Source: Thermotogota bacterium ADurb.Bin062 (GTDB lineage: Bacteria > Thermotogota > Thermotogae > MWEM01). From it: a DNA stretch of 64,000 bases. The DNA lies in contig MWEM01000001.1 in assembly GCA_002071085.1 (NCBI GenBank), forward strand, positions 37,104-101,103. Direction: 5' to 3'. The position numbers were made by a program, and so were the translations under genes. The notes beneath the pieces were generated by a model. It had not been told where the DNA came from. It did no database searches and saw only the letters and a program-made list of their open reading frames with translations. Within the stretch, counting starts at the first letter, position 1. Every line of letters begins with the position of its first letter. Positions 45,732 to 56,123 of the stretch are shown one piece after another.

Positions 45732-45737
45732 TATAAT
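45732..45737 (+). promoter_or_regulatory. -10 box upstream of the Nat-type ABC operon
   Basis: TATAAT lies 36 nt before the TTG start at 45774; no clear -35. Confidence 0.4.
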
Positions 45738-45773
45738 CAGACGTTCGTATCTTTCGCTAAAGGAGGGTTCTCA

Positions 45774-46547
45774 TTGATTCTGTTTAACGAGGTTTCAAAG
45801 GTCTTCGGGACAGGCAAAAAGGAAGTCCGGGCCTTGGACAATGTCTCCTTCGCAGTTCAATCCGGGGAGATATTCGGGCTTCTGGGTCCCAATGGCGCCG
45901 GTAAGACGACGTCGTTAAGGCTCTTATCTACCTTGCTGAAACCGACGAATGGCCGGATTTCGGTAGCGGGGTTAGATACGGTGAAGGAATCCCCGAAGGT
46001 CAGAGAGCGTATCGGTTTCCTTTCGTCCGATATGAACTTGTCGGGGAGTTTGTCCGCTCAAGAGCTCTTTCACTTCTTCGGGGCGCTGAACCATATCGAG
46101 GAGAGAGAGATTGTCAATCGCTCGAACCGCTTGATCGATCAACTGAAGATGGAAGACTTCTTTCAAAGAAAGGTCGAAACCTACTCGACCGGGATGAAGC
46201 AGAAAACGTTGATCGGTATCGCATTGCTCCACGATCCCGATATCATCATCTTCGACGAGCCGACCAACGGATTGGACATCATCACCGGACGGGTGGTGTT
46301 GGATATTTTAAAGAGCTTGAAGCAACGGGGTAAGACGCTGATCATCTCCACCCACATTATGAGTATCGCCGAGAAACTCTGCGATCGTGTCGGAATCATC
46401 CACAAGGGGGAGATTCGTGTCATCGGGACGCTTCAGGAGATCTATACTCAAACCGGACAGCCGGACCTCGAGGAAGCCTTTTTTTCTGTGATAGGAGGTG
46501 TGATAGAAGATGAAGGACATCCTCACCGTTCTAAAAAAAGAGCTTAG
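45774..46547 (+). CDS. natA: ABC transporter ATPase, NatA-like
   Basis: The 257-residue ATPase has Walker A GLLGPNGAGKTTSLRLL, signature YSTGMKQKTLIGIALLHDP, Walker B IIIFDEPTNGLD and the switch His in LIISTHIMSIAEKL. It pairs with the following Na+-efflux-type permease. Start is TTG with GGAGGG upstream, suggesting modest translation. The genes overlap by 38 nt. Confidence 0.9.
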   Translation: MILFNEVSKVFGTGKKEVRALDNVSFAVQSGEIFGLLGPNGAGKTTSLRLLSTLLKPTNGRISVAGLDTVKESPKVRERIGFLSSDMNLSGSLSAQELFHFFGALNHIEEREIVNRSNRLIDQLKMEDFFQRKVETYSTGMKQKTLIGIALLHDPDIIIFDEPTNGLDIITGRVVLDILKSLKQRGKTLIISTHIMSIAEKLCDRVGIIHKGEIRVIGTLQEIYTQTGQPDLEEAFFSVIGGVIEDEGHPHRSKKRA

Positions 46548-47700
46548 GAATGTACTCAAGGATAGACGAACGCTGTTTATGCTCTTCGGCGTTCCCGTCA
46601 TTATGTTTATTCTCATCTTCAATGTGATGGGGGAGGTTATGAAAACCCAAGAGAAGAAGCTGGAGGAGACGGTTTACAAAGTCTATACGAATGACGTGTC
46701 CTTCGTGGAAAGCGCCTTCTTGAACGGACCGACCAAAATCGAATGCGTCGAGGGAACACCAGACGCCATAGAAAATGACTTGCGAGACAAACGCTACGAT
46801 TTGGCCGTCTTGGTGAAAGGACAAATCGAACGCGGTTCTGACTTGTTCCTTGACGATATGGAGATCAACGTGTACTCTTTCTCGGGTTCTATGGCCTCCG
46901 AAAGAATCGCGAGCGTCTTTTCTTTTGCCGTCAATACGCTTCGAGATCAGCAGCTGCGTTTGTTATTATCCGATGCACAGTTGGATGCGGGTCTTCTGGA
47001 CAAGCCTAGGATAAATACGATTAACGTGGCAACAGAACAAGAGCAAACCGGCGCGGTTTTCGGAGGCTTACTACCCTATATGTTGGTCATTTACCTGTTC
47101 ACCGCCTCTTTTTCCGTGGGTTTCGATACGACAGCCGGCGAAAAAGAACGGCAAACGCTCACGATTTTGCTCGCCAACCGTGTGGCTCGTTCGTCTATCG
47201 CGTGGGGAAAGATTCTCTACCTGATGTTAATGAATGTGCTCAGCGCCACGATATCGGTGGTCGCTTTCCTATTCGGATTCTCTTCGATCATACCGCAAAC
47301 GGGGAGCATGTTCACGATGTTCACCCCGGGTTCCGCCGCGTTGTTGTTTCTGATCGTGCTCTCACTTGCCGTCCTCATCGCCGCGATCATCACCGTTATC
47401 GGCATCTTCGCGCGCTCCGTGAAAGAGGCCACCTCCTACGCGTTGCCGATCTACGTGGTGACGATCCTCTTCGGTATACTGGGCATGCAACCTGAAGTCT
47501 TCGATAGCCAGGGATTCATCCGGTTTATCCCGCTGGTCAATGGCGTTTTTACGATGAAGGATCTCGTCACGCAGCCACGGATCGATTTCGTGACGGTGGC
47601 GATCACCTTGGTGATCAACCTGGTCGCGGCCGCGCTGCTCGCCTTTCTCGCCACAAAAATGTTTAACGACGAAAGATACGTCTTTAGAACGAAGAACTGA
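46510..47700 (+). CDS. natB: ABC transporter permease, NatB-like
   Basis: The 396-residue membrane protein has the NatB layout: a first helix (LFMLFGVPVIMFILIFNVMG), a large outside domain (about 45-175), then several helices near the C-terminus (MLVIYLFTASFSVGFDTTAGEKERQT, AALLFLIVLSLAVLIAAIIT). NatAB exports sodium in Bacillus; whether this pair does so is inferred. AGGAGG lies 12 nt before the ATG, inside natA. Confidence 0.87.
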   Translation: MKDILTVLKKELRNVLKDRRTLFMLFGVPVIMFILIFNVMGEVMKTQEKKLEETVYKVYTNDVSFVESAFLNGPTKIECVEGTPDAIENDLRDKRYDLAVLVKGQIERGSDLFLDDMEINVYSFSGSMASERIASVFSFAVNTLRDQQLRLLLSDAQLDAGLLDKPRINTINVATEQEQTGAVFGGLLPYMLVIYLFTASFSVGFDTTAGEKERQTLTILLANRVARSSIAWGKILYLMLMNVLSATISVVAFLFGFSSIIPQTGSMFTMFTPGSAALLFLIVLSLAVLIAAIITVIGIFARSVKEATSYALPIYVVTILFGILGMQPEVFDSQGFIRFIPLVNGVFTMKDLVTQPRIDFVTVAITLVINLVAAALLAFLATKMFNDERYVFRTKN

Positions 47701-47711
47701 GGAAACCCTCC

Positions 47712-48230
47712 GTGCGGAAAATCATCATCGCGGCCGTTTCCGTCAACGGATTTTTGTCGCATTCTGAGACTGAGGGCGCGAATTGGACTTCGAAAGCGGA
47801 CAAACGCTTTTTTAAGGAAGCAACCTGTGGTGGAACGGGGGTCGTCATCGTCGGGAGGAAAACCTACGAAACGATCCCCAACGGGTTGCCCGGTAGGCGG
47901 ATGATCGTTCTCACGAGGCATCCGGAACGCTTCCAGGACGGTCCGGAGGTCGAGTTTCGTTCTGAGGGAGCGCAGACGCTTCTGCCGGAGCTGGAGGCCA
48001 ACGGGGTTAAAGAGTGTTGGATCGCCGGGGGTAGACAGGTCTACACCTACTTCTTGAGAGAAGGGCTCGTAGACGAGATATTTCTCACCATCGAGCCGAT
48101 CCTGTTTGGAAATGGCATCCCGTTTTTATCGGAATTGGCCGAGGATAGGCCTCTTTCCTTGGTTTCCCATCGGTTACTCAACGATCAGACGGTGTTGCTT
48201 CACTATCGAACGCATCGTACGGGAGGATAG
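47712..48230 (+). CDS. RibD C-terminal/dihydrofolate-reductase-like protein
   Basis: The 172-residue protein has the fold of the RibD reductase domain: IIIAAVSVNGFLSHSE, VVIVGRKTYETIPNGLPGR, MIVLTRHP and the NADPH-site stretch CWIAGGRQVYTYFLREGLVDE, then LTIEPILFGNGIPFL. Stand-alone members are common and mostly of unknown substrate; folate or riboflavin pathways are both possible. Start is GTG, 11 nt after natB. Confidence 0.82.
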   Translation: MRKIIIAAVSVNGFLSHSETEGANWTSKADKRFFKEATCGGTGVVIVGRKTYETIPNGLPGRRMIVLTRHPERFQDGPEVEFRSEGAQTLLPELEANGVKECWIAGGRQVYTYFLREGLVDEIFLTIEPILFGNGIPFLSELAEDRPLSLVSHRLLNDQTVLLHYRTHRTGG

Positions 48231-48239
48231 AAGGGCAAG

Positions 48240-49472
48240 ATGACGAACCCGTTTCGCCTGAGGGAGGAACTGGAACACGCACAACTGGAAAACCAGACGC
48301 TGAAAGATGAGCTGAATCGGCTCCGTGCGGAAAAGAAAGAACTCGAAGCCGATTACCTTTCTTTGTTTTCCACCCTACAAAAATACGAACGGTTGGTGCA
48401 GTCTACGACGATGCTGATCGAAATGGCCGTCGATCCCGATCAAGACTTCAACAAGATCATTTTGGACACCGCCTTCGAACTGATTCCCGAGGCCGATTAC
48501 GGCAGCATATCCATCATCAAGGACGAGGACTGGCTATTCGTCTACGCGGCTGGCCATAACTTGGAGGCGTTGAAGAGCATACCGTTCAAGAAGTCTTACT
48601 TCCTCGATCCCCGAGACGTTGATTCGACGCTGTTTTTCGACTCCAACGTCTTCGTCGTGCCTGAAGCCTGGAGTATACAAAATATGCCGGAAGAGGTCTA
48701 CCGCAGATATCGGGAAGCGGTTCTGCCCGTGCGCGAGTCGGCGGTCGTGCAGATCGATCTGGCAAACCAAATCGCCGGCCACCTGTCGTTGGACATCGGG
48801 ACGCACGAAGAGAAGCATTTTTCAAAAGAGTCGCTGAAAGTGATGGAAGCCCTAGGCAGCATCACCTCCGCGTTTTTCGCCTTTCAAAGGCTATCCAAAC
48901 TCCAGGAAGAATTCCAGAGGGAGATCATCCTCTCGATCATACGTATCGTGGAAATACACGATACCTACACCAAGGGCCATTCCGAACACGTGGCGTCGAT
49001 CTCTTTGGACTTGGCGAAGGAGATGGGGCTCTCGGCCGAGGTGTGCAGACAGGTCTACTGGTCTGGACTCGTACACGATATCGGAAAGATTCTCGTCTCC
49101 CAATCCGTTCTGAACAAACCAGACCGGCTTTCCGATAGCGAGTTCGAAATGATTAAAAACCATCCGGTGTGGGGGTATGAAGTCCTCACCCACTCGAAGG
49201 AGTTGCGCGAAATAGCGATTTTCGTGCGTCATCACCACGAGCGATACGATGGCAACGGGTACCCCGACCGCCTTGCCGGAGAAGGCATCCCGATGATCTC
49301 TCGGATTCTGACCGTCGCAGATTCTTGGGACGCGATGATCCGAGACCGAGCCTATCGAAAGGGACTCTCCCGAGAGGTCGCGATCGATGAGATCAAGAGA
49401 AACGTCGGCCTCCAGTTCGATCCCAACGTCGCTAAGGCCTTTATGCGGCTGTGCGCCAAAGGCGCCTTATAG
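48240..49472 (+). CDS. HD-GYP domain protein with N-terminal coiled coil and GAF-like sensor
   Basis: The 410-residue protein has an N-terminal coiled coil (about 5-45, LENQTLKDELNRLRAEKKEL), a GAF-like region (about 55-215) and an HD-GYP domain (about 230-405) with HSEHVASISLDLAKEMG, the metal site HDIGKIL, HHERYDGNGYPDRL (the GYP motif) and ILTVADSWDAMIRDR. HD-GYP enzymes degrade cyclic di-GMP or cGAMP. It is the last gene of the natA operon. The input sensed by the GAF part is unknown. Confidence 0.9.
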   Translation: MTNPFRLREELEHAQLENQTLKDELNRLRAEKKELEADYLSLFSTLQKYERLVQSTTMLIEMAVDPDQDFNKIILDTAFELIPEADYGSISIIKDEDWLFVYAAGHNLEALKSIPFKKSYFLDPRDVDSTLFFDSNVFVVPEAWSIQNMPEEVYRRYREAVLPVRESAVVQIDLANQIAGHLSLDIGTHEEKHFSKESLKVMEALGSITSAFFAFQRLSKLQEEFQREIILSIIRIVEIHDTYTKGHSEHVASISLDLAKEMGLSAEVCRQVYWSGLVHDIGKILVSQSVLNKPDRLSDSEFEMIKNHPVWGYEVLTHSKELREIAIFVRHHHERYDGNGYPDRLAGEGIPMISRILTVADSWDAMIRDRAYRKGLSREVAIDEIKRNVGLQFDPNVAKAFMRLCAKGAL

Positions 49473-49539
49473 AGAGCGCATCCCACCGCGACCAGTGAAG
49501 GGGCGTTTCCCAGTTTGGACGGTCAGGCGATCCGTTTTT

Positions 49540-50088
49540 TTACAGCCATTGAACCTGAGGGTTCTTTCGCGACGGCGCTTTCGGAACGATTCCCGCTTCG
49601 GGGTAGCCCAAAGCGATCGCGTAAAACCCTTGATAGTCCTCGGGGATACCCAAGAGCTCCTTCGCTTCCGGCAGCTTGAGAAAGGGACTGATCAGCCCGA
49701 TCCAGCACCCCCCCAACCCCAGCGAATGCGCCATCAACAGCATATTTTGCGTGGCCGCGCTACAATCGACGATGGCCGAATAGGCTGAGGTTTTCCCCGA
49801 AACCACAATGACAGCTGAGGCGTGGTAGAAAAGATGAAAATTCGGGTCCGCCCCTTTTTTCGCGATCCAGGAAACGGGGCTCTCTTTCATCAACACCTTC
49901 GTTTTCACGCTGATGGTATCCTGTAATGACTTGTCGCGGACGACAGAAAAGAACCACGGCTGTTCGTTATGCCCGGATGGAGCCCAAATTCCCGCTTCCA
50001 AAATCCCTTCCAGTGTCTCGGTTGAAACCTCCGCGCGCGAGAAAAATCGAGTGCTTCTGCGTCCTTTACACAGTTCTAAGAAATCCAT
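49540..50088 (-). CDS. Nitroreductase-family flavoprotein
   Basis: The 182-residue protein has the FMN-binding pattern of the family: CKGRRSTRFFSRAEV, GIWAPSGHNEQPWFFSVV near the start and MAHSLGLGGCWIGLISPFLK, then YAIALGYPEAG toward the end. It is a small cytosolic NAD(P)H-dependent reductase of unknown substrate. It lies 10 nt after the NYN-like gene and may be the last member of the ABC-2/mnmG operon. Confidence 0.88.
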   Translation of the reverse strand: MDFLELCKGRRSTRFFSRAEVSTETLEGILEAGIWAPSGHNEQPWFFSVVRDKSLQDTISVKTKVLMKESPVSWIAKKGADPNFHLFYHASAVIVVSGKTSAYSAIVDCSAATQNMLLMAHSLGLGGCWIGLISPFLKLPEAKELLGIPEDYQGFYAIALGYPEAGIVPKAPSRKNPQVQWL

Positions 50089-50098
50089 ATGCCCTCCT

Positions 50099-51202
50099 CT
50101 ATGTTAAATACAGTTTTCCTTTCTCCGGCGCAAATCGTAGGATCTCAACCGAAGAGCGCTCGTAATCTCGAAACCGGTCGTTCGAAATCACCGCGCAGCG
50201 TTTTTCTTGCGCGAACTTCAAAATCCACTCATCCGCAGGGGAGTGAAAAATGACCGACGGATTGTTGAGAAATCGCGTTTCCCAGAAGTCGCGATCTGTT
50301 TGCACCAGATGGTCGGCGTTAGCGTCGAAAATGATTAAAAAAGGGAACAGTAGCGGTTTATGAACGCCCATCACGTTCAGAAGGAGCAAAAACCGTCGCG
50401 GGTCGGGCTTGTAGAGCCCGGCCATCATCAGGTTGCTCCCATCTATGATCGCGCCTTTACGCTCATCATCTGTCACCAATCGACGGATATAGGGGTGCAG
50501 TCGCTTTCTTGTCGCCAGCTCCCGAAATGCGCCCTTCTGCGTTTCAGTGAAAGAATCATAGAGGTCTTTTAACCAAGAGACTAGTTTCGGGTCTATTCGA
50601 AAGGGATCGATTGTCAAAAGCGAATCCGCCATCTCCTCCAGGATTCGGCTGTCCTCTTTATCCACCAACTCGAGACGCCGCTCTTCCTCACGGAAAAAGG
50701 TCATCACTGCCGCCACGAACTCCATCGGTTTACGGAAAGACTTCTGTTCTTCGGATCCTTCGAAGGCCTTTTTCAGCTGCTGATTGTAGTGATAAAAAGT
50801 AGAATCTTTCGTCGATATCCGAAAGCGGTTTTCTACGTATGCGCGCACCTCCTCTCGCGGTAGAAAGAAAAACGAAGGCGCGGTATAGAACAACAGGGGC
50901 GCGAGGTCCCAGTCCGTAAGCCCGAAGAGTTCCGAAACTTCCCTCAGCCGTTTTTCAAAAGGCTCCTTAGTGAACAGCAGCTCTTCCAAACCGAATTTCA
51001 ATACCAGCAACTCCTGTGAGGCGAGTCGCTTGGCCATTTTCTGGTCGCAACGGTTGAAGACGTAGAAAAGCCCTTCCGCCGATATCTTTCTGATATTTGA
51101 CTGAGACAATTCTCCACAAACGAAGGAAGAAGTGAGTCGTAACTCCTTCAAGTAATTCAGGTATTCGGGATGGTAAAGGACATCGGCGAGAACGCGGCGC
51201 AT
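50099..51202 (-). CDS. Putative nuclease with helical N-terminus and C-terminal NYN/PIN-like domain
   Basis: The first 250 residues of this 367-residue protein are mainly helical and unrecognised. Residues about 250-360 resemble NYN/Zc3h12a-type ribonucleases: GAIIDGSNLMMAGLY with the first acidic residue, PFLIIFDANADHLVQ with the second, the pair in SPADEWILKFAQEKRCA, and ISNDRFRDYE at the end. These acidic residues are where a metal-dependent PIN-type RNase would have its site. It overlaps the mnmG stop by two bases (TGATG), so the two are translationally coupled. Confidence 0.7.
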   Translation of the reverse strand: MRRVLADVLYHPEYLNYLKELRLTSSFVCGELSQSNIRKISAEGLFYVFNRCDQKMAKRLASQELLVLKFGLEELLFTKEPFEKRLREVSELFGLTDWDLAPLLFYTAPSFFFLPREEVRAYVENRFRISTKDSTFYHYNQQLKKAFEGSEEQKSFRKPMEFVAAVMTFFREEERRLELVDKEDSRILEEMADSLLTIDPFRIDPKLVSWLKDLYDSFTETQKGAFRELATRKRLHPYIRRLVTDDERKGAIIDGSNLMMAGLYKPDPRRFLLLLNVMGVHKPLLFPFLIIFDANADHLVQTDRDFWETRFLNNPSVIFHSPADEWILKFAQEKRCAVISNDRFRDYERSSVEILRFAPEKGKLYLT

Positions 51203-53070
51203 CAGGACTTATGCCCACTGCGTATGTAAAAGATCAGGTTCGCGATATCCGTTGGGTTGATGCCGGGTATGCGCATCGCGTGTCCGATAGAGGAGGGTTT
51301 GATGCGCTCCATCTTCTGTTTGGCCTCCGTCGCCATATTGGGCACGTCTCCATACCGCAAGGTGTGGGGAATCGCGAAATCCTCCAACTCTTCCATCTTG
51401 CGAATCTCCTTGAGAGCCCGTTCTATGTAGCTGTGGTATTGGGATTCGATACGGATTTGTTCGATCACTTCTGGGTCGGGGATCGGATCCGGATCGAAGG
51501 TTTTTAGATCGAGGTAGTCGACTTGATGCCTGCGCAATAGATCGATCATTTTCACCGCGTTCTGTATAGGCGGGGTTCCCTTGCTCAGTAAAATCGCGTT
51601 CAACAGTTCGGAAGGCTTGAGGGTCAAGGAGGATAATCGCCCCAATTCCGTTTCGATGGTCTCGCGTAGCCTTTCCACCTTTTGATAGAAGTCTGCGTCG
51701 ATCAGTCCAAAGGAGTGCCCGTATTTGGTGAGCCGCAGGTGCGCGTTGTCGTTTCTTAGGATCAGTCGGTACTCCGCGCGTGAGGTGAGCAGCCGGTAGG
51801 GTTCGTCTACGCCTTTGGTGACCAGATCGTCGACCATCACGCCGATATAGGATTCGGTTCTCTTGGGAATCCAAGGGCCTTTTCCGTCCATCTTGAGCAC
51901 TGCGTTAACGCCCGCGACGAATCCTTGCCCAGCAGCTTCCTCGTACCCGCTCGTCCCGTTGATCTGCCCGGCAAAGTACAGCCCTTCGCAGGCCTTCGTT
52001 TCTAGTGTGGGTTGGAGCTGATCGGGAAAAAAGTAATCGTACTCTATCGCGTAGGCGGGACGGACGATCTCCGCCTCTTCCAACCCGCGTAAGCTTTGGA
52101 CCATCCGAATCTGGGCGTCAAAGGGCAGGCCCGTGGAAAAACCGCCCAAATAGTACTCCTCACAGTGGTCGCCTTCGGGTTCGACGAAGACCTGATGGGA
52201 ATCTCGATCGGAAAACTTGACAACCTTGTCCTCGATTGACGGGCAGTATCGGGGTCCCGCTCCGGAGAGCAGCTTGCGATCTCCATAATACGGGGATAGG
52301 TGAAGGTTTTCGCGGATGATCCGGTGGGTGAGCTCATTCGTTCGGGTGATGAAGACCGGGTTTTCGAAATTGAGTCGGACCGGTTTGGAAAAAAACGAAA
52401 AACAGAGCGGTTCCTCACTGGTGTCCTGGCGCTCCATCGCCTCGAAGTTGATGGATTGTCGGGCGATCCGCGCGGGGGTGTCCGTTTTGAACCGCCCTTT
52501 GCGGATTCCCAACGCCTCTATAGACTCCGAGAGCCGCTCCGACGGGAGCTCTCCCAACCGGCCAGAAGCCAGTTCCTGCGGGCCGACGAAGATCCTCCCG
52601 TTTAGGAAGGTTCCGGCGGTGATGACCACCGCTTTCGAGCTATACCGTTCTCCAAAGTGGGTCTCCACACCCGTTGCCCGGCCTTTTTCCACGATCACGC
52701 GTTCGACTTGGCCGTACCGCAACGTCAAGTGTCGCGTGCGGTGCAAGAGCGCGGCCATTCTGGCGCTGTATCGGTGTTTGTCTATCTGAGCCCGAAGCGC
52801 TCGGACCGCGTAGCCTTTGGAGGTATTGAGCAGGCGGATATGAATCATCGTTTCATCCGTATTTTTCGCGATTTCTCCGCCCAACGCGTCGATCTCGCGC
52901 ACGACGACCCCTTTGGCAGGCCCGCCTATAGAGGGATTGCACGGAGTCCAGGCGACAGAATCGAGGTTGAGACTGAGCAACAAGGTCTTCTTTCCACACC
53001 GGGCTCCCACCAACGCCGCTTCGCATCCCGCGTGGCCGGCACCGACGACGATTAGGTCAAAATCGAACAT
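51202..53070 (-). CDS. mnmG: tRNA uridine-5-carboxymethylaminomethyl synthesis enzyme MnmG
   Basis: MnmG (GidA) works with MnmE to modify wobble U34 of several tRNAs. The 622 residues show the FAD loop VVGAGHAGCEAALVGAR, CNPSIGGPAKGVVVREIDA, VVITAGTFLNGRIFVG, FAGQINGTSGYEEAAGQG and the C-terminal MnmE-interacting part ending IPGINPTDIANLIFYIRSG. mnmE is not in this window. The gene follows an ABC-2 permease gene after 25 nt. Confidence 0.97.
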   Translation of the reverse strand: MFDFDLIVVGAGHAGCEAALVGARCGKKTLLLSLNLDSVAWTPCNPSIGGPAKGVVVREIDALGGEIAKNTDETMIHIRLLNTSKGYAVRALRAQIDKHRYSARMAALLHRTRHLTLRYGQVERVIVEKGRATGVETHFGERYSSKAVVITAGTFLNGRIFVGPQELASGRLGELPSERLSESIEALGIRKGRFKTDTPARIARQSINFEAMERQDTSEEPLCFSFFSKPVRLNFENPVFITRTNELTHRIIRENLHLSPYYGDRKLLSGAGPRYCPSIEDKVVKFSDRDSHQVFVEPEGDHCEEYYLGGFSTGLPFDAQIRMVQSLRGLEEAEIVRPAYAIEYDYFFPDQLQPTLETKACEGLYFAGQINGTSGYEEAAGQGFVAGVNAVLKMDGKGPWIPKRTESYIGVMVDDLVTKGVDEPYRLLTSRAEYRLILRNDNAHLRLTKYGHSFGLIDADFYQKVERLRETIETELGRLSSLTLKPSELLNAILLSKGTPPIQNAVKMIDLLRRHQVDYLDLKTFDPDPIPDPEVIEQIRIESQYHSYIERALKEIRKMEELEDFAIPHTLRYGDVPNMATEAKQKMERIKPSSIGHAMRIPGINPTDIANLIFYIRSGHKS

Positions 53071-53095
53071 GTCTCGCTCACCCCTTTGAGCTCCA

Positions 53096-54232
53096 CTATC
53101 GCGTCGACCTTTTGAAAGAGATCAAAGAAGCGGATAAGAACGAGAATAAAAACCCGAATGAAATAGCCAGCTCCCGCCACTGTTGATCGATAGGCCGTCC
53201 CGTGATCATGATCTTTCGTAGGGATTCGGTCAGTACCGTGATCGGCAAGAAGGGCGCGATCTTCTGCATTATCGCCGGCATCTGCGAAATAGGGAAGAAG
53301 ACGCCACCACCCAAGAACATCAAGAAGACGATCCCCACCGCGATCCCCAACGAGACGTCGCCGTTCGGTGACAAGATCGAGATCAGTAGCCCTAAAGAAA
53401 GGTAACTCAGCATTCCCAGGATCAGGAAGAGACCGACGAGCAGGAGCGACCCTTCGACGTGGATATCGAAGAACCACACGCTACCGAACAGCAAGATCAA
53501 CGTTTGAATAAGCCCAAGGAAGGAGTAGGCGCTGAATTTTCCAAACACGAAGCTCCAGCGATTGGCGTTCGTGACTCGAAAGGCGTCGATCAACCCTCTG
53601 TCTTTTTCTCGACTGACCGAGGTCGTGATTCCAATCAGCATCGTCGATAGGATGACGAATGCCAACACCCCGGGCGCCATCACATCCGGATAGTCCAAGC
53701 GATTATTGAAGATCCCCTCGATTTTTAACTGGGGGACGGGCACATCCGGAGAAGGCCACATTCGCTCTCCGAGGTCTATCTCGATAATCGCGCCGTACTG
53801 GATTTCCGCCAAGACCATCTTGAGGAGTTTGTAAATCGTCACACTTTCCAAAAGAGAGGCACCGCTCGGTACATAGATCAGCTCGGTTGGTTTGTTGACG
53901 AGCATCATCGCGGTGAATCCTCGGGGGATCACCAGGAGCGCATCGATCTTTCCCTCATCCAACAGCCGTGCGGCTTCTTCTCGGCTTTTTACCTGAAAAA
54001 GGTTGTCCTCTTTCAAGAAAGAGACGAAAAAATTGACGAGATATCGGCCTACGATCGACTGGTCTTCGTTATAGATCCCCGCCTTGACCGTCTCCAGTAC
54101 TCTTTCGGAGGGGATAAACAGAAGCGAAACCGTGAGCAACAAGATCGGAGTCAAGATCAGGATCGCGAAGAACAACGGGTTCCGCAAGACATACTTCCAT
54201 TCGTTACAGAAAAACAACCAAAAGGTCCGCAC
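53096..54232 (-). CDS. ABC-2 type permease
   Basis: The 378-residue membrane protein fits the ABC-2 permease layout: a first helix (LFFAILILTPILLLTVSLLF), an outside domain (about 45-180), and five or so C-terminal helices, including VLAFVILSTMLIGITTSVSREKDRG and LGIAVGIVFLMFLGGGVFF. The motif SREKDRGLIDAFRVTNANRW marks the coupling region. No ATPase gene is next to it, so a partner must be elsewhere. Its substrate is unknown. Confidence 0.85.
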   Translation of the reverse strand: MRTFWLFFCNEWKYVLRNPLFFAILILTPILLLTVSLLFIPSERVLETVKAGIYNEDQSIVGRYLVNFFVSFLKEDNLFQVKSREEAARLLDEGKIDALLVIPRGFTAMMLVNKPTELIYVPSGASLLESVTIYKLLKMVLAEIQYGAIIEIDLGERMWPSPDVPVPQLKIEGIFNNRLDYPDVMAPGVLAFVILSTMLIGITTSVSREKDRGLIDAFRVTNANRWSFVFGKFSAYSFLGLIQTLILLFGSVWFFDIHVEGSLLLVGLFLILGMLSYLSLGLLISILSPNGDVSLGIAVGIVFLMFLGGGVFFPISQMPAIMQKIAPFLPITVLTESLRKIMITGRPIDQQWRELAISFGFLFSFLSASLISFKRSTR

Positions 54233-54267
54233 AAATACTCCTTCTCAAGCCATAGCCATCACGCACG

Positions 54268-54308
54268 AAAAAAATACCGGAGTTCTCGCCTTCTGAGGGT
54301 TTTCCGGT
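54268..54308 (-). terminator. Enolase terminator
   Basis: On the minus strand ACCGGA/TCCGGT with a 21-nt loop is followed by ATTTTTTT. It also lies just upstream of the ABC-2 permease gene. Confidence 0.65.
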
Positions 54309-54353
54309 GTTCGACGGGGGCGGGCAACGGGTTTATTCCGGGCTTGGGTTATT

Positions 54354-55679
<1,326 letters not shown>

Positions 55680-55855
55680 TTAACAGCCCATAGTATATCA
55701 TAACACCATCACACGGAGTTATCCGCCGGCTTCGCTGGGCGCCGTTCTTTAGGAATGTGCCGAAGCGCCGAACTTTAGTCGGCATATCCTAAAAAAGAGA
55801 AAAGATGGGTTCGCACAGAGCACACAGAGAACACGAAGGAAAGATTTTTAGGAAC

Positions 55856-55873
55856 GCCGAACTTCAGTTCGGC
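55856..55873. repeat. 18-bp perfect palindrome
   Basis: GCCGAACTTCAGTTCGGC with GGAAC before it, reverse orientation; followed by a short T-run, so it could also end transcription. Confidence 0.85.
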
Positions 55874-56115
55874 AGGTTTTTTGTGTTTGCTGTGAACTCC
55901 TGGGGGCGCCCTGGGAAGCTTCAAGCGCTTACGCCGTGATTACCGCGCAAGTCATCGCGGGGTAAGTGGTTTTTAAGGCCCCGCGATACGCCCTTTCTCC
56001 TTTTAAAAGCGTATCGCGCCATCGCGAGCAGATGAGGCGCTTACGTCGCGATCTATGCTCTCTCCGCGCCCTCCGTGTTCTCCGTGAGAAACCCTGTTTT
56101 TTCAAGACATGCCAA

Positions 56116-56123
56116 TTTAAAGA
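56116..56123. repeat. Left target-site duplication of the IS (TTTAAAGA)
   Basis: The same 8 bases occur at 57491-57498, immediately outside the other IS end. Confidence 0.92.

Larger units (their letters stand above)
45241..45773. repeat. Repeat mosaic between divergent genes
   Basis: No gene seen. It holds an extended -10 for rlmB (45256-45261), the 53-bp element (45291-45343), palindromes at 45420-45437, 45604-45621 and, imperfect, 45636-45653, the TCTGTGCCCTCCGTGCGAACC segment (45455-45490) and the GC-rich core (45509-45552). Unlike the loci at 17588 and 38049, it lies between divergent genes. Confidence 0.85.
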
